Below are positions 26,101 to 33,752 of a stretch of DNA of 64,000 nucleotides, in pieces. The notes beneath the pieces are model-generated. The model saw only the letters and a list, made by a program, of their open reading frames with translations, was not told the DNA's origin and ran no database searches. The translations under genes were made by a program, and so were the position numbers. Source of the stretch: Streptomyces fungicidicus (lineage in GTDB: Bacteria; Actinomycetota; Actinomycetes; Streptomycetales; Streptomycetaceae); the NCBI RefSeq assembly GCF_003665435.1, contig NZ_CP023407.1, positions 434,001 through 498,000 of the forward strand, written 5' to 3'. The number at the start of each line of letters is the position of its first letter. The first letter of the stretch is position 1.

Positions 26101-26432
26101 ATCTGCCCGGTCCAGCGGGCGGTGGTGTGCTCCGTGCGCCCGGTCAGCTCCTCGAAGGTGCTGGTCAGACCGGAGAAGTTGATCTGCGGTTCCAGCAGGG
26201 TGCCGCCGAGTTCGGCGAAGTCCCGGGCGCCCGGCGCCGACATGCTGAAGTACTCGCCCTTCAGGCCGTGCACCACGACATCGGCGTCGGCGGCGCTCGC
26301 GCTCGCGGAGACGCCGGCGAGCGGCACCGCGGCCGACGCGGCCGGTGCCAGCGCGCCCGTGGACAGCGCCAGGGCCGTCACGGTCAGGAGGGTCCACCAT
26401 CGGGATCTCGGGCGGGTGAGTTGTCTTGTCAT
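23157..26432 (-). CDS. Secreted PA14-GH2-LamG glycosidase, candidate beta-D-galactofuranosidase
   Basis: A 1091-residue extracellular enzyme. After a signal peptide (to about residue 35) comes a PA14 domain (about 45-190; KGEYFSMSAPGARDFAELGG, YTFHAIGDNGFRLFIDGEPV). A linker region follows, then GH2 (about 315-890; NPLPEYPRPQQVRSQWKNLN, acid/base E713 in FNEGWGEWN, nucleophile E782 in DGEHGGF), and a C-terminal LamG/concanavalin domain (about 915-1091; GRWYHLVGVRDDATNRITLY). GH2 beta-D-galactofuranosidases of similar size are known from Streptomyces, and a galactofuranose-type importer is adjacent, so this is the best guess; arabinosidase or galactosidase activity remains possible. ATG at 26432 follows GAGGAAAGG. 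A perfect LacI-type operator lies 74 bp upstream. Confidence 0.9.
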   Translation of the reverse strand: MTRQLTRPRSRWWTLLTVTALALSTGALAPAASAAVPLAGVSASASAADADVVVHGLKGEYFSMSAPGARDFAELGGTLLEPQINFSGLTSTFEELTGRTEHTTARWTGQIEAPETGEYTFHAIGDNGFRLFIDGEPVIDHWVGDWDKEQTSAAVELTAGEKHDFRMEMFQDVGGANMFLRWSTPTMPKQLVPTTAFTPPAGFEVFPVEPTVTEDGRRLRARFEDPVGGLAEVAGHLKVEADTTAMPVKSVSAYPGDPDSLLITLSEPIQKNQQVRFTYDGDGGLTAGGKAVPRIVRYAVNTSTHRITTPWGDKVDTKNPLPEYPRPQQVRSQWKNLNGPWQFSGAKAGEQPVFGKDLDEKITVPFPVESQLSGLERHEDHMFYRKLVEVPKSWKVGSGGNANRLKLNFGAVDYRATVWVNGKKVTEHTGGYNAFTADITDALTGRGKQEIVVAVTDTGGANQPMGKQSTNPGGIFYTQSSGIWQTVWMEPVADTSIDNVVTTPDIDTGTLAVTVESESASKHARVEAVARDARGKVVGRVGGPANSELKLPVSKQHLWSPDDPYLYDLDIKLRDGRSTDEVGSYFGMREIGIEEVGGFKKLVLNGKPVFSLATLDQGFWPDGLYTAPSDDALAFDLKAHKKLGFNAVRKHIKVESPRWFYHADKLGLLVWQDFVSGNLNNETGQKAFVDQGREMMRQHHNSPSVIGWIVFNEGWGEWNREETGRIAQSVKAADPSRIVNAHSGVNCCNSKGDSGAGDIIDHHDYNNDDAPFPDHRAAMDGEHGGFTLRTPGHMWPGTPTVIYSGVTDKEALTRKYVENTEKFYLDQAGAELSGSVYTQITDLENELNGLYTYDRREIKVDPVRVREINGKVIAAGAAAGDREPLKGGGSWALDEGTGGTAKDDGPNNKPLTLNGGAGWTTGVSGSALAFDGRDQYAQTDGPVIDTTGSYTVSAWVTLDALPGNYATAVSQDGRRQASPFYLQYGQGAFAFSTPDGQRARLETRPETGRWYHLVGVRDDATNRITLYVDGKQASSATAGPAYVATGPLAVGRAQYNGENTDFWDGAVDEVHAYDKALTAEEVSALYDGVER

Positions 26433-26505
26433 CGAACCTTTCCTCGCGCAGAGGGCTTGGGGCCGGCACGAAGCAGGGGGCGGCATCGGCTCGGCCCCGG
26501 ATTCC

Positions 26506-26519
26506 TTCCAACGTTGGAA
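26506..26519. promoter_or_regulatory. Perfect LacI-type operator before the PA14-GH2-LamG gene
   Basis: TTCCAACGTTGGAA is a perfect 14-bp palindrome with core CAACGTTG, the second of two operator core types in this region. It is 74 bp before the leftward start codon. Confidence 0.72.
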
Positions 26520-26696
26520 ATCCGGTGTGCAGCGGAATGACAACACGGCGGCCGGGCGCTGTCCAGGGATCGCGCACAGCTGACGTGCCGTCAGAAGCGC
26601 GCAGGGGCACGGGCGGGCGGCCGGCGGGCGGATTCCCGGGGCGTGCACCCGTATTGACATGCCCGGCCCCATCCCACAACCCTGGGAGGGCGCACC

Positions 26697-26710
26697 TTTC
26701 ATCGATGTAA
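26697..26710. promoter_or_regulatory. LacI-type operator before the GH43-like gene
   Basis: TTTCATCGATGTAA pairs at all but one position of each half and has core CATCGATG, matching the 12685 operator. It ends 29 bp before the ATG at 26740. Confidence 0.65.
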
Positions 26711-26739
26711 ATCTCCGTCAACGGAGGTGAAACGGGACG

Positions 26740-27810
26740 ATGGGACTCTCTCACCGTCTGGCGGGCGCAGTCGGCTTCGTGCTGTCCGGTGTCCTCGCCG
26801 CCGCCCTGCCCCTGACGTCCGCGGAGCCCGCCCGGGCGGACCAAACCGGGCTGCGCGCCGCGGACCCGAGCGTGATCCGGGTGGGCGGCACCTACATCTC
26901 CGTGCAGTCGGCGGGCGGCGGCATCGCCGTACGGCAGGCTCCGTCGACGGACGCGCTGGACTCGGCGGCCCCCCGGCAGGTCTGGTCGGACACCCGCGAC
27001 CGCGGTGAGGTCTGGGCTCCGGAGATCGTGCGGGACGGCGGCCGCTACTACATCTACTTCTCCGCGGGGCGCGGTGCGGCCCACCGGATGTACGTGATCA
27101 GCTCGGCGAGCCCCGACAGCGGCTACTCCGCCGAGACGAAGCTCGCCCTGCCGGACGACAAGTGGGCCATCGACGGAACCCTGTTCACCTTCGACGGGCA
27201 GCGCTGGTTCGTCTGGTCCGGCTGGGCCGGCGACACCAACGTCGAGCAGAACCTGTACATCGCCCGGATGAGCGGCCCGACCACGCCGACCGGCGCCCGG
27301 CACATCATCTCCCAGCCCAGGGAGAGCTGGGAGCGGGTGGTGGGCAACCCGTTCATCAACGAGGGGCCGGAGCCGGTCAGGGACCCCAGCGGGCAGCTGC
27401 ACATCGTGTACTCCGCCAACGGCAGCTGGAGCGACCAGTACTGCCTGGCCGACCTGCGGCTGCGGGCGGGCGGCGACCCGACGTACGTGTGGGACTGGTA
27501 CAAGTCCAACGGCTGCCTGTTCGGCTCCCACCGGGCCACCATGATGGCCGGCTGGGACCCGACGCTGTACGTCAACGGTCCCGGCCACCACAGCTTCGTC
27601 CTGCTGAACGGCGACATCGGCACCAGCCCGCCCGCCGGCCCCCGGTTCCCGCTGATGTTCCACGCGGTGCCGAAGGGCACGCCGTACGCCTGGGAGAACC
27701 GGTACTGGTACACGGGCACGTTCTGCTGGTGGGGCGACACCACCTACAGCCGCGCCAACGTGCCCGGGCCGAACAGGGACACCGGCTGGAGCCTGAAGTT
27801 CTTCGAGTAG
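26740..27810 (+). CDS. Secreted GH43-like arabinofuranosidase
   Basis: A 356-residue protein with a signal peptide (residues 1 to about 33; AAALPLTSAEPARA) and a five-bladed GH43 propeller. Three candidate acids are in place: D42 (RAADPSVIR), D145 (WAIDGTLF) and E208 (FINEGPEPV). It resembles exo-acting alpha-L-arabinofuranosidases of family 43 but has no attached carbohydrate-binding module. GGAGGTGAAACGGG precedes the ATG. It is divergent from the PA14-GH2-LamG gene and carries its own LacI operator, so it belongs to the same regulon. Product is 1 bp from the convergent SGNH gene. Confidence 0.87.
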   Translation: MGLSHRLAGAVGFVLSGVLAAALPLTSAEPARADQTGLRAADPSVIRVGGTYISVQSAGGGIAVRQAPSTDALDSAAPRQVWSDTRDRGEVWAPEIVRDGGRYYIYFSAGRGAAHRMYVISSASPDSGYSAETKLALPDDKWAIDGTLFTFDGQRWFVWSGWAGDTNVEQNLYIARMSGPTTPTGARHIISQPRESWERVVGNPFINEGPEPVRDPSGQLHIVYSANGSWSDQYCLADLRLRAGGDPTYVWDWYKSNGCLFGSHRATMMAGWDPTLYVNGPGHHSFVLLNGDIGTSPPAGPRFPLMFHAVPKGTPYAWENRYWYTGTFCWWGDTTYSRANVPGPNRDTGWSLKFFE

Positions 27811-27811
27811 G

Positions 27812-28999
27812 TCAGCCCTCGCCGTCCGCGAACGGCCCGCCGGCCGCGAAGGCGTGGGCGGCGAAGCGTTCGCCGATGCGGCGGTGGGCGGCCGCGTCGG
27901 GGTGCAGCCGGTCGGGCAGCGGCAGTTCGCGGTGGTCCGCCTCGCCGTAGAGGTCCCGGCCGTCGAGGTGGTACAGGTTCGGGTCGTCCGCCGCGCGCTG
28001 TGCCACGACGCGCCTCAGCTCGTCGCGGATGACGTTGAGTGTCAGCTTGCCCGCGTCCCGTTCCGCGGGGTCACCGGTGGCGGTGAACAGGAGCCGGCCC
28101 TCGCCGAGACGGCTGAAGTCGTAGGCGGTGGGTCCGGGTGTGTCCTCGTGGAGGGGACACAGGATCGGCGAGACGACCAGCAGCGGCGTGGCGGGGTGGC
28201 CGTCGCGGATGGTGTCGAGGAAACCGTGGACCGCCGGGGTGAAGGCGCGCAGCCGCATCAGGTCGGCGTTGACCAGGTTGATGCCGATCTTGACGCTGAT
28301 CAGGTCGGCGGGCGTGTCGCGCATGGTCCGGGCGATGAAGGGGTCCAGCAGGGCGCTGCCGCCGAAGCCCAGGTTGACCAGTTCCACTCCGCCCCGGGCC
28401 GCGGCGAGCGCGGGCCAGGTGGTGGTGGGGCTCGCGGCGTCCGAGCCGTGGCTGATGGAGCTGCCGTGGTGCAGCCACGTCCTGCGGCCGTCGGCGGGCG
28501 CCGGCGCTACGGGGGCGTCGGTGCGCAGGGCGAGAAGTTCGGTGGTCTCGTTGTGCGGCAGCCAGATCTCGACGGTCTTGTCGTCTGCGGACAGGCCGGT
28601 GAAGCGGAGGGTGGAGGCGGGGCCGGCGGCGTGCTCGGCGGTTCCCGTGGCCATGTCGATGGTCAGGGTGTTGCCGCCGGACGCCGTCGCCCGGCCCACC
28701 GGGCGTCCGTCCACGAGCAGGTCGTACACGCCGTCGGGGCGGGGCGGGACGCCGGTGTAGACCCGTTTGGTGGGCAGCGTGTCGAGTTCGACGGCGGTCG
28801 CCCGGGTGCGGAAGACCAGCCGTATGCCGGAGGGCTGGGACTCGGCCATGGCGAGCTGTCCGTCGGCGTGCCGGGCTCGGATGCGGGCGGGCAGGCGGTG
28901 GGGCAGGATCCCGGCGCCGGTGTGCTCCAGGTCGAGGGCGCCGCGCACGATGTCCGCGGTGATGGGTGTGGTGGTCCAGGCGGGCGGGGTGGAGGTCAT
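27812..28999 (-). CDS. SGNH/GDSL hydrolase with N-terminal beta-sandwich
   Basis: A 395-residue protein. Residues about 1-165 form a beta-rich domain (RLVFRTRATAVELDTLPTKR, YDLLVDGRPVGRA, KTVEIWLPHNETTELLAL). Residues about 170-385 form the SGNH hydrolase: nucleophile block HHGSSISHGSDA, Gly block NLGFGGSALLDPF, and Asp/His block PLPDRLHPDAAAHRRIG. The architecture resembles SsfX3-type esterases/acyltransferases. No signal peptide. It lies 46 bp downstream of the TetR gene on the same strand, so both are probably one operon. Role could be sugar-ester deacylation, but this is inference. Confidence 0.87.
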   Translation of the reverse strand: MTSTPPAWTTTPITADIVRGALDLEHTGAGILPHRLPARIRARHADGQLAMAESQPSGIRLVFRTRATAVELDTLPTKRVYTGVPPRPDGVYDLLVDGRPVGRATASGGNTLTIDMATGTAEHAAGPASTLRFTGLSADDKTVEIWLPHNETTELLALRTDAPVAPAPADGRRTWLHHGSSISHGSDAASPTTTWPALAAARGGVELVNLGFGGSALLDPFIARTMRDTPADLISVKIGINLVNADLMRLRAFTPAVHGFLDTIRDGHPATPLLVVSPILCPLHEDTPGPTAYDFSRLGEGRLLFTATGDPAERDAGKLTLNVIRDELRRVVAQRAADDPNLYHLDGRDLYGEADHRELPLPDRLHPDAAAHRRIGERFAAHAFAAGGPFADGEG

Positions 29000-29045
29000 C
29001 GGTTCGTTCCATCGGTAGGGGCGGCTGGGTGGTTCGGGGTGGCGG

Positions 29046-29618
29046 TCAGGGCGCGGGCCAGTTCCGCAGCAGGGCGTCCAGCGCGTCGAGGACGCGTGTC
29101 CAGGTCTCCTGCGTGTCGGGGGCGCTGTGGCTGAACCCGCCGCCCATCTCGATGCTGACGTAGCCGTGGAACACGCTGCCCAGCAGCCGGACGGCGTGGG
29201 TCTGCTCCGGTTCCGCCAGGTCGTAGCCGCGCAGCAGGGCGCGGGTCATCCGGGCGTGCCGGACCCCCGCGCTGCCGGCGGCCGCTTCCGGGCTGAGCCG
29301 GTACTGGGCCGCCGCGTAGCGGCCGGGGTGCTCGCGCGCGTAGTCGCGGTAGACGTCGGCCAGCGCGGTCAGGGCGTCCTTGCCCGCCCGCCCGGCCAGG
29401 GCGTCGGCGGCACGGTCGGCCATCTCCTCCAGGGCGAGCAGCGCGATCCGTGTCCTGAGGTCCTCGGAGTTCCTCAGGTGGGAGTACAGGCTCGCCACCT
29501 TGACGTCGGAACGCCGGGCGAGCTCGGAGACGGTCACCCGGTCGAAGCCGACCTCGTCGGCGAGTTCCGCTCCCGCCCTGGTCAGTCGCTCGGCGGTCAG
29601 CCCTGCGCGCGCTGCCAT
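29046..29618 (-). CDS. TetR/AcrR-family regulator
   Basis: A 190-residue TetR protein. HTH residues about 25-55: FDRVTVSELARRSDVKVASL, YSHLRNSEDLRTRI. The C-terminal domain has RDYAREHPGRYAAAQY and VRLLGSVFHGYVSIEMGGGF, the WHG-type ligand domain. I prefer the ATG at 29618, 6 nt after AGAGG, to the ATG at 29624. A 27-bp palindrome starts 33 bp upstream, most likely its own operator. It precedes the SGNH hydrolase gene and is divergent from the DNA ligase gene, so one operator could affect both directions. Confidence 0.92.
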   Translation of the reverse strand: MAARAGLTAERLTRAGAELADEVGFDRVTVSELARRSDVKVASLYSHLRNSEDLRTRIALLALEEMADRAADALAGRAGKDALTALADVYRDYAREHPGRYAAAQYRLSPEAAAGSAGVRHARMTRALLRGYDLAEPEQTHAVRLLGSVFHGYVSIEMGGGFSHSAPDTQETWTRVLDALDALLRNWPAP

Positions 29619-29650
29619 AACCATCCTCTCCCTCGGCTAGAGCAAGTATG

Positions 29651-29677
29651 CATTTGCCTAAACGGTTTAGGCAAATG
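29651..29677. promoter_or_regulatory. 27-bp palindrome, probable TetR operator
   Basis: Arms CATTTGCCTAAAC (29651-29663) and GTTTAGGCAAATG (29665-29677) are perfectly complementary around one G. It is AT-richer than its surroundings and sits between the divergent TetR (start 29618) and ligase (start 29738) genes. Size and symmetry are typical of TetR operators. Confidence 0.8.
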
Positions 29678-29737
29678 GCCGAGTGGCGCACCCGCCGGTG
29701 GACGCCGTTGTCAGTGGTGGGCGGCAGGATGCGACGC

Positions 29738-31816
29738 ATGACAACACCTGCAGCAGTGATCGTGGACGCCGCCGCCTACGCCCAGGCCGTCGAGGACGCG
29801 GTGCGCGCGGCGGCCGCCTACTACGGCGGCGGCACCTCGGCGCTGGACGACGACGCGTACGACCGGCTGGTGCGCGGGATCGCCGACTGGGAGGCGGAGC
29901 ATCCCGACGCGATACTGCCGGGCTCCCCCACCGGGAAGGTCGCCGGCGGAGCGGTGGAGGGCGACGTACCGCACACGGTGCCGATGCTCAGTCTCGACAA
30001 CGTGTTCTCCGCGGAGGAGTTCACCGCCTGGACTGCCTCCCTGGCCCGCCGCATCGGCCACGACGCGGCACGCTTCAGTGTGGGTCCGAAGCTGGACGGG
30101 CTGGCCGTCGCCGCCCGGTACAGCGACGGCCGGCTCACCCGGCTGATCACCCGCGGGGACGGGACGGCCGGGGAGGACGTCTCGCACGCGATCGGCACCG
30201 TCGAGGGGCTGCCGGAGAAGCTGGAGGAGCCGGTCACCGTCGAGGTGCGCGGTGAAGTCCTCATGACGACCGCCCAGTTCGAGCACGCCAACGAGGTGCG
30301 CACCGCTCACGGCGGACAGCCGTTCGCCAACCCGCGCAACGCGGCCGCGGGCACGCTGCGGGCCAGGGATCGGGTCTACACCGTGCCGATGACGTTCTTC
30401 GGCTACGGCCTGCTGCCCCTGCCCGGCACCGACCCCGCCCTCGCCGGGCGGCTGGACGATCTCCCGCACAGCGAGCTGATGGCACTGGCCGGCGATCTCG
30501 GGGTGCACACCAGTGCCCGGACCGCGGTCCCCGACGTCGTCGCCGGGACCGTCGAGGAGGTGCTGGCCCGGGTGAAGGAGATCGCCGCGGCGCGCGCCGA
30601 ACTGCCCTTCGGCATCGACGGGATCGTCATCAAGGCCGACCTCGCCGAGGAGCAGCGGGCCGCCGGGTCCGGCTCCCGCGCCCCGCGCTGGGCGATCGCC
30701 TACAAGCTGCCCGCCGTCGAGAAGATCACCCGGCTGCTGGAGGTGGAGTGGAACGTCGGACGCACCGGGATCATCGCGCCCCGGGGCGTCCTCGAGCCGG
30801 TGGTCATCGACGGCTCCACCATCACCTACGCCACCCTGCACAACCCGGCCGACATCACCCGCCGCGACCTGCGTCTCGGCGACCACGTCATGGTCCACCG
30901 CGCGGGTGACGTCATCCCCCGCATCGAGGCCCCGGTGGCCCATCTGCGCACGGGCGAGGAGCAGCCGATCGTGTTCCCCGCGCAGTGTCCGCGCTGCGGT
31001 TCGGACATCGACACCGGCGAGGAGCGCTGGCGGTGCGCCCAGGGCCGCAACTGCCACCTGGTCGCCTCCCTCGCCTACGCCGCGGGCCGCGACCAGCTCG
31101 ACATCGAGGGCCTGGGCGCCACCCGCGTGGTGCAGCTCGTCGACGCGGGACTGGTGGCCGACCTCGCCGACCTGTTCGCCCTGCGGCGCGAGCAACTGCT
31201 CGCGCTGGAGCGCATGGGGGAGACCAGCACCGACAACCTGCTCGCCGCGCTCGCCAAGGCCAAGGAGCAGCCGCTGTCGAGGGTGCTGTGCGCACTGGGC
31301 GTGCGGGGAACCGGACGGTCGATGTCCCGGCGCATCGCCCGGTACTTCGCCACCATGGACGGCATCCGCGCGGCCGACGCCGACGCCATGCAGCGGGTCG
31401 ACGGCATCGGCGCGGAGAAAGCCCCGTCGATCGTCGCGGAGCTGGCCGAACTCGCCCCGCTCATCGACAGACTGGCCGCCGCCGGCGTCAACATGACCGA
31501 GCCCGGCGCCACCCCGCCGCCGGCCGCCGACGCGGCCCCCGCGGGCGACGCCCCGGCGGACGGCGGCCCTCTGGCCGGCATGACGGTGGTGGTCACCGGC
31601 GCGATGACCGGCAGCCTGGAGAAGCTCTCCCGCAACGAGATGAACGAACTGGTCGAACGGGCCGGAGGGCGTTCCTCCTCCAGCGTCTCCCGCAAGACCT
31701 CCCTCGTGGTCGCGGGCGAGGGGGCCGGTTCCAAGAGGGCGAAGGCCGAGCAGCTCGGCGTCCGGCTGGCCACGCCCGACGAGTTCGCCGCCCTGGTCGC
31801 CGGCTTCCTCGGCTGA
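29738..31816 (+). CDS. ligA: NAD-dependent DNA ligase
   Basis: A 692-residue NAD+-dependent ligase with all domains: Ia and adenylation (adenylated Lys118 in [19 protein letters not shown]), OB-fold ([37 protein letters not shown]), Zn finger with four Cys (CPRCGSDI ... WRCAQGRNC), HhH repeats and C-terminal BRCT ([19 protein letters not shown]). The usual KIDG is KLDG here. ATG at 29738 follows GGCAGG. Streptomyces usually carry the essential ligA in a replication/repair context. This copy stands alone beside a TetR gene, so it may be a second ligase; that cannot be decided from this window. Confidence 0.93.
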   Translation: MTTPAAVIVDAAAYAQAVEDAVRAAAAYYGGGTSALDDDAYDRLVRGIADWEAEHPDAILPGSPTGKVAGGAVEGDVPHTVPMLSLDNVFSAEEFTAWTASLARRIGHDAARFSVGPKLDGLAVAARYSDGRLTRLITRGDGTAGEDVSHAIGTVEGLPEKLEEPVTVEVRGEVLMTTAQFEHANEVRTAHGGQPFANPRNAAAGTLRARDRVYTVPMTFFGYGLLPLPGTDPALAGRLDDLPHSELMALAGDLGVHTSARTAVPDVVAGTVEEVLARVKEIAAARAELPFGIDGIVIKADLAEEQRAAGSGSRAPRWAIAYKLPAVEKITRLLEVEWNVGRTGIIAPRGVLEPVVIDGSTITYATLHNPADITRRDLRLGDHVMVHRAGDVIPRIEAPVAHLRTGEEQPIVFPAQCPRCGSDIDTGEERWRCAQGRNCHLVASLAYAAGRDQLDIEGLGATRVVQLVDAGLVADLADLFALRREQLLALERMGETSTDNLLAALAKAKEQPLSRVLCALGVRGTGRSMSRRIARYFATMDGIRAADADAMQRVDGIGAEKAPSIVAELAELAPLIDRLAAAGVNMTEPGATPPPAADAAPAGDAPADGGPLAGMTVVVTGAMTGSLEKLSRNEMNELVERAGGRSSSSVSRKTSLVVAGEGAGSKRAKAEQLGVRLATPDEFAALVAGFLG

Positions 31817-31826
31817 CCCGGCCGGG

Positions 31827-31851
31827 GCCTGCGCCCGCTCCGGGCGCAGGC
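31827..31851. terminator. Bidirectional hairpin after ligA
   Basis: GCCTGCGCCCG (31827-31837) and CGGGCGCAGGC (31841-31851) are perfect 11-bp arms around CTC. It separates the convergent ligase and NmrA-like genes. Confidence 0.75.
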
Positions 31852-31862
31852 AGGGGGGCGCC

Positions 31863-32705
31863 TCAGGCGCCGGCGGTGAACGCGCCGGCGTGTTCCGCGG
31901 CCCACTGGGCGAAGGTGCGGGCCGGGCGGCCGGTGACCTTCTCGACCGTGTCGAGGACCGTGCGGCCCACTTCCGGGGTGTTGCCGTACGCCTCGAGCAG
32001 GAAGCCGATGACGTCCTCCGGGTGCCCGGCCGCCCGCCACTGGGCGACGGCTTGCTCCCGCGTCAGCTCGACCAGGGTGATGTCCCGGCCGCGGGCGGCG
32101 GCGATCGCCGTCACCTTGTCGCCGACGGTCAGCAGCTCGGGGCCGGTGATCAGGTACTCCTGGCCGGCGTGTCCGTCCTCGGTGAGCGCCACGGCGGCGA
32201 CGGCGCCGATGTCGCCCTCGTGGACCATGGCGCTGAGCCGGCCGACGAACGGTTCGCGCACCTCGTCCGACGCGGCGACGCCGTCCGCCCACTCCAGGGC
32301 GTTCCCCATGAACTCGACCGGCATCAGCACGGTCCAGTCGACGCCGTCGTCGGCGCGCACGGCGTCCTCCAGCAGGGACGGCCCGCCGCCGTGCAGCACG
32401 GTGACCCGGCGCACACCGGCCGCGCGGGCCAGCTCCAGGATCCGCGGGCCGGTCTCCAGCGGGGCGAAGCGGGCTCCGCCGAAGGTGATCAGGTGAAGTC
32501 CGGTGACGCCCTCCAGGGCCGGGATCAGGCTCTCGGGCTCGGTCAGATCGCCCTGGAAGACCTCGACGCCGGCCGGGAACACGGCCGCGGCGGCGTCCCT
32601 GGTGAACGCGCGCACCGCGTGCCCCCGGGCGAGCAGTTCGGCGACGACCTGGCGTCCGACGGTACCGGTGGCGCCCGTGACGAGAATCGTGTGGCTTTCA
32701 GTCAT
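31863..32705 (-). CDS. NmrA-like NAD(P)-binding protein (atypical SDR)
   Basis: A 280-residue Rossmann protein. It opens with TILVTGATGTVGRQVVAELL (GxxGxxG) and continues VRAFTRDAAAAVFPAGVEVF, QGDLTEPESL. The active-site Tyr/Lys of classical SDRs is not visible, as in NmrA/HSCARG-type proteins that sense NADP(H) or act as quinone or ether reductases. ATG at 32705. Its surroundings do not show a pathway. Downstream is the bidirectional terminator shared with ligA; upstream lies the ABC ATPase relic. Confidence 0.85.
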   Translation of the reverse strand: MTESHTILVTGATGTVGRQVVAELLARGHAVRAFTRDAAAAVFPAGVEVFQGDLTEPESLIPALEGVTGLHLITFGGARFAPLETGPRILELARAAGVRRVTVLHGGGPSLLEDAVRADDGVDWTVLMPVEFMGNALEWADGVAASDEVREPFVGRLSAMVHEGDIGAVAAVALTEDGHAGQEYLITGPELLTVGDKVTAIAAARGRDITLVELTREQAVAQWRAAGHPEDVIGFLLEAYGNTPEVGRTVLDTVEKVTGRPARTFAQWAAEHAGAFTAGA

Positions 32706-32789
32706 GGGACGACCGTAGGAAGCCTCGCGGTCAGGTTCCGTCCGCGATCGACTCCGTCGGCGGCCCGGCCTCGACACCCGGCCCGCGAG

Positions 32790-32931
32790 ATCTTCGGCGG
32801 CGCCGAGCTCTCCGGCGGCCAGTGGCAGCGGCCGGCCTGCTCCCGCGCCCCTGTACCGGCGCCCGCCGCTGCTGATCCTCGACGAGCCCACCTCCCGGGC
32901 AGACCTGCTGCCGCTGTCGCAGGAGCGCTGA
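32790..32931 (+). pseudogene. Relic of an ABC exporter ATPase gene
   Basis: Within the 325-bp gap 32706-33030, one plus-strand frame encodes the ABC signature AELSGGQWQR (about 32802-32831). A second frame, shifted, encodes LYRRPPLLILDEPTSRADLL followed by PLSQER and a stop at 32929. Together they match the signature and Walker B segments of an exporter-type ATPase (LSGGQWQR then LARALYR then LLILDEPTSALD), broken by a frameshift. The rest of the gene is missing on both sides. The remaining gap holds nothing recognisable. Boundaries are approximate. Confidence 0.72.
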
Positions 32932-33030
32932 CGCCGGGCAGACACCGCCCGCTGTGGCATCCGCGGCGGGAGGTGAGAGCCGGGCCGAAGGCGGTTACCC
33001 GGTAGCGGTGGCCGAGGAAGGGAGCGAGCC

Positions 33031-33684
33031 GTGCGATTCCGAAGCCGTGAGTTCGCCGGTCAGGAGCTGGCCGTCAGGATGCTGGAGTGGGCGAGCAGTG
33101 GCGATCTCGCGAACGTGACCGTGCTGGCCTTGCCGCGCGGCGGTGTCCCGGTCGGTGCGGAGATCGCCCGGGCGATGCAGGTTCCCCTGGACGTCGTGGT
33201 CGTCCGCAGGGTCGGGGTCCCCTGGTCCTCCGAGGTGGGTGTCGGGGCGATCGCCGGGGACGACCCGCCGGTGTTCGACCGTACGGGGCTCAGGGCCATG
33301 AACCTCACGGTGGACAGGCTCGGCCCGGAGGTGGCCCGGGCGCGGGTCGAACTGCGTCACCGGGAGCGGGTCTACCGCGGGGGACGGCCCGCCCCGGACA
33401 TCGCCGGGCACAGCGTCGTGGTCGTGGACGACGGGCTGGCCACCGGGATCACGGCCCTCGCCGCCCTGCGGCACCTGCGGCGCGGCGGCCCGCTGCGGCT
33501 GACGCTGGCGGTGCCGGTGTGCGGTCGCGAGACGGCGGCGGCGCTCCGGGAGGAGGCCGACGACGTGGTCTCCCTGTACCTGCCGGAACGGGTGCGGTCC
33601 GTCGGCGACTGGTACGACGACTACCACCCGGTCTCCGACCAGGAGGTACTGGACGCCCTGCGGGAGCTGCATCCGGCCCCCTGA
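33031..33684 (+). CDS. Phosphoribosyltransferase-family protein
   Basis: A 217-residue type I PRTase-fold protein. The PRPP-binding loop is VVVVDDGLATGITALAALRH at about residues 130-150. The start (FAGQELAVRML, LALPRGGVPVGAEIARAMQV) is that of the phosphoribosyltransferase-like proteins common in actinomycetes. It begins with GTG at 33031, with GGAAGGGAGCGA upstream. The natural reaction is unknown; these proteins are often near dormancy or universal-stress genes. It ends at a hairpin. Confidence 0.87.
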   Translation: MRFRSREFAGQELAVRMLEWASSGDLANVTVLALPRGGVPVGAEIARAMQVPLDVVVVRRVGVPWSSEVGVGAIAGDDPPVFDRTGLRAMNLTVDRLGPEVARARVELRHRERVYRGGRPAPDIAGHSVVVVDDGLATGITALAALRHLRRGGPLRLTLAVPVCGRETAAALREEADDVVSLYLPERVRSVGDWYDDYHPVSDQEVLDALRELHPAP

Positions 33685-33714
33685 GGCTCTCGCTCGCGGC
33701 GGTCCACGGGGTGA

Positions 33715-33744
33715 CGGCGGGAGCGGCGCCGGGCGCTCCCGCCG
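33715..33744. terminator. Bidirectional hairpin between convergent genes
   Basis: CGGCGGGAGCG (33715-33725) and CGCTCCCGCCG (33734-33744) are perfect 11-bp arms with an 8-nt loop between the PRTase-like and VOC genes. Confidence 0.7.
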
Positions 33745-33752
33745 GCCCGGGC

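Larger units (their letters stand above)
26433..26739. other. Divergent promoter region, 307 bp, with two LacI operators
   Basis: Separates the leftward PA14-GH2-LamG gene from the rightward GH43-like gene. It holds the perfect operator 26506-26519 and the near-perfect operator 26697-26710, each close to one gene. No coding sequence is apparent. Confidence 0.6.
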
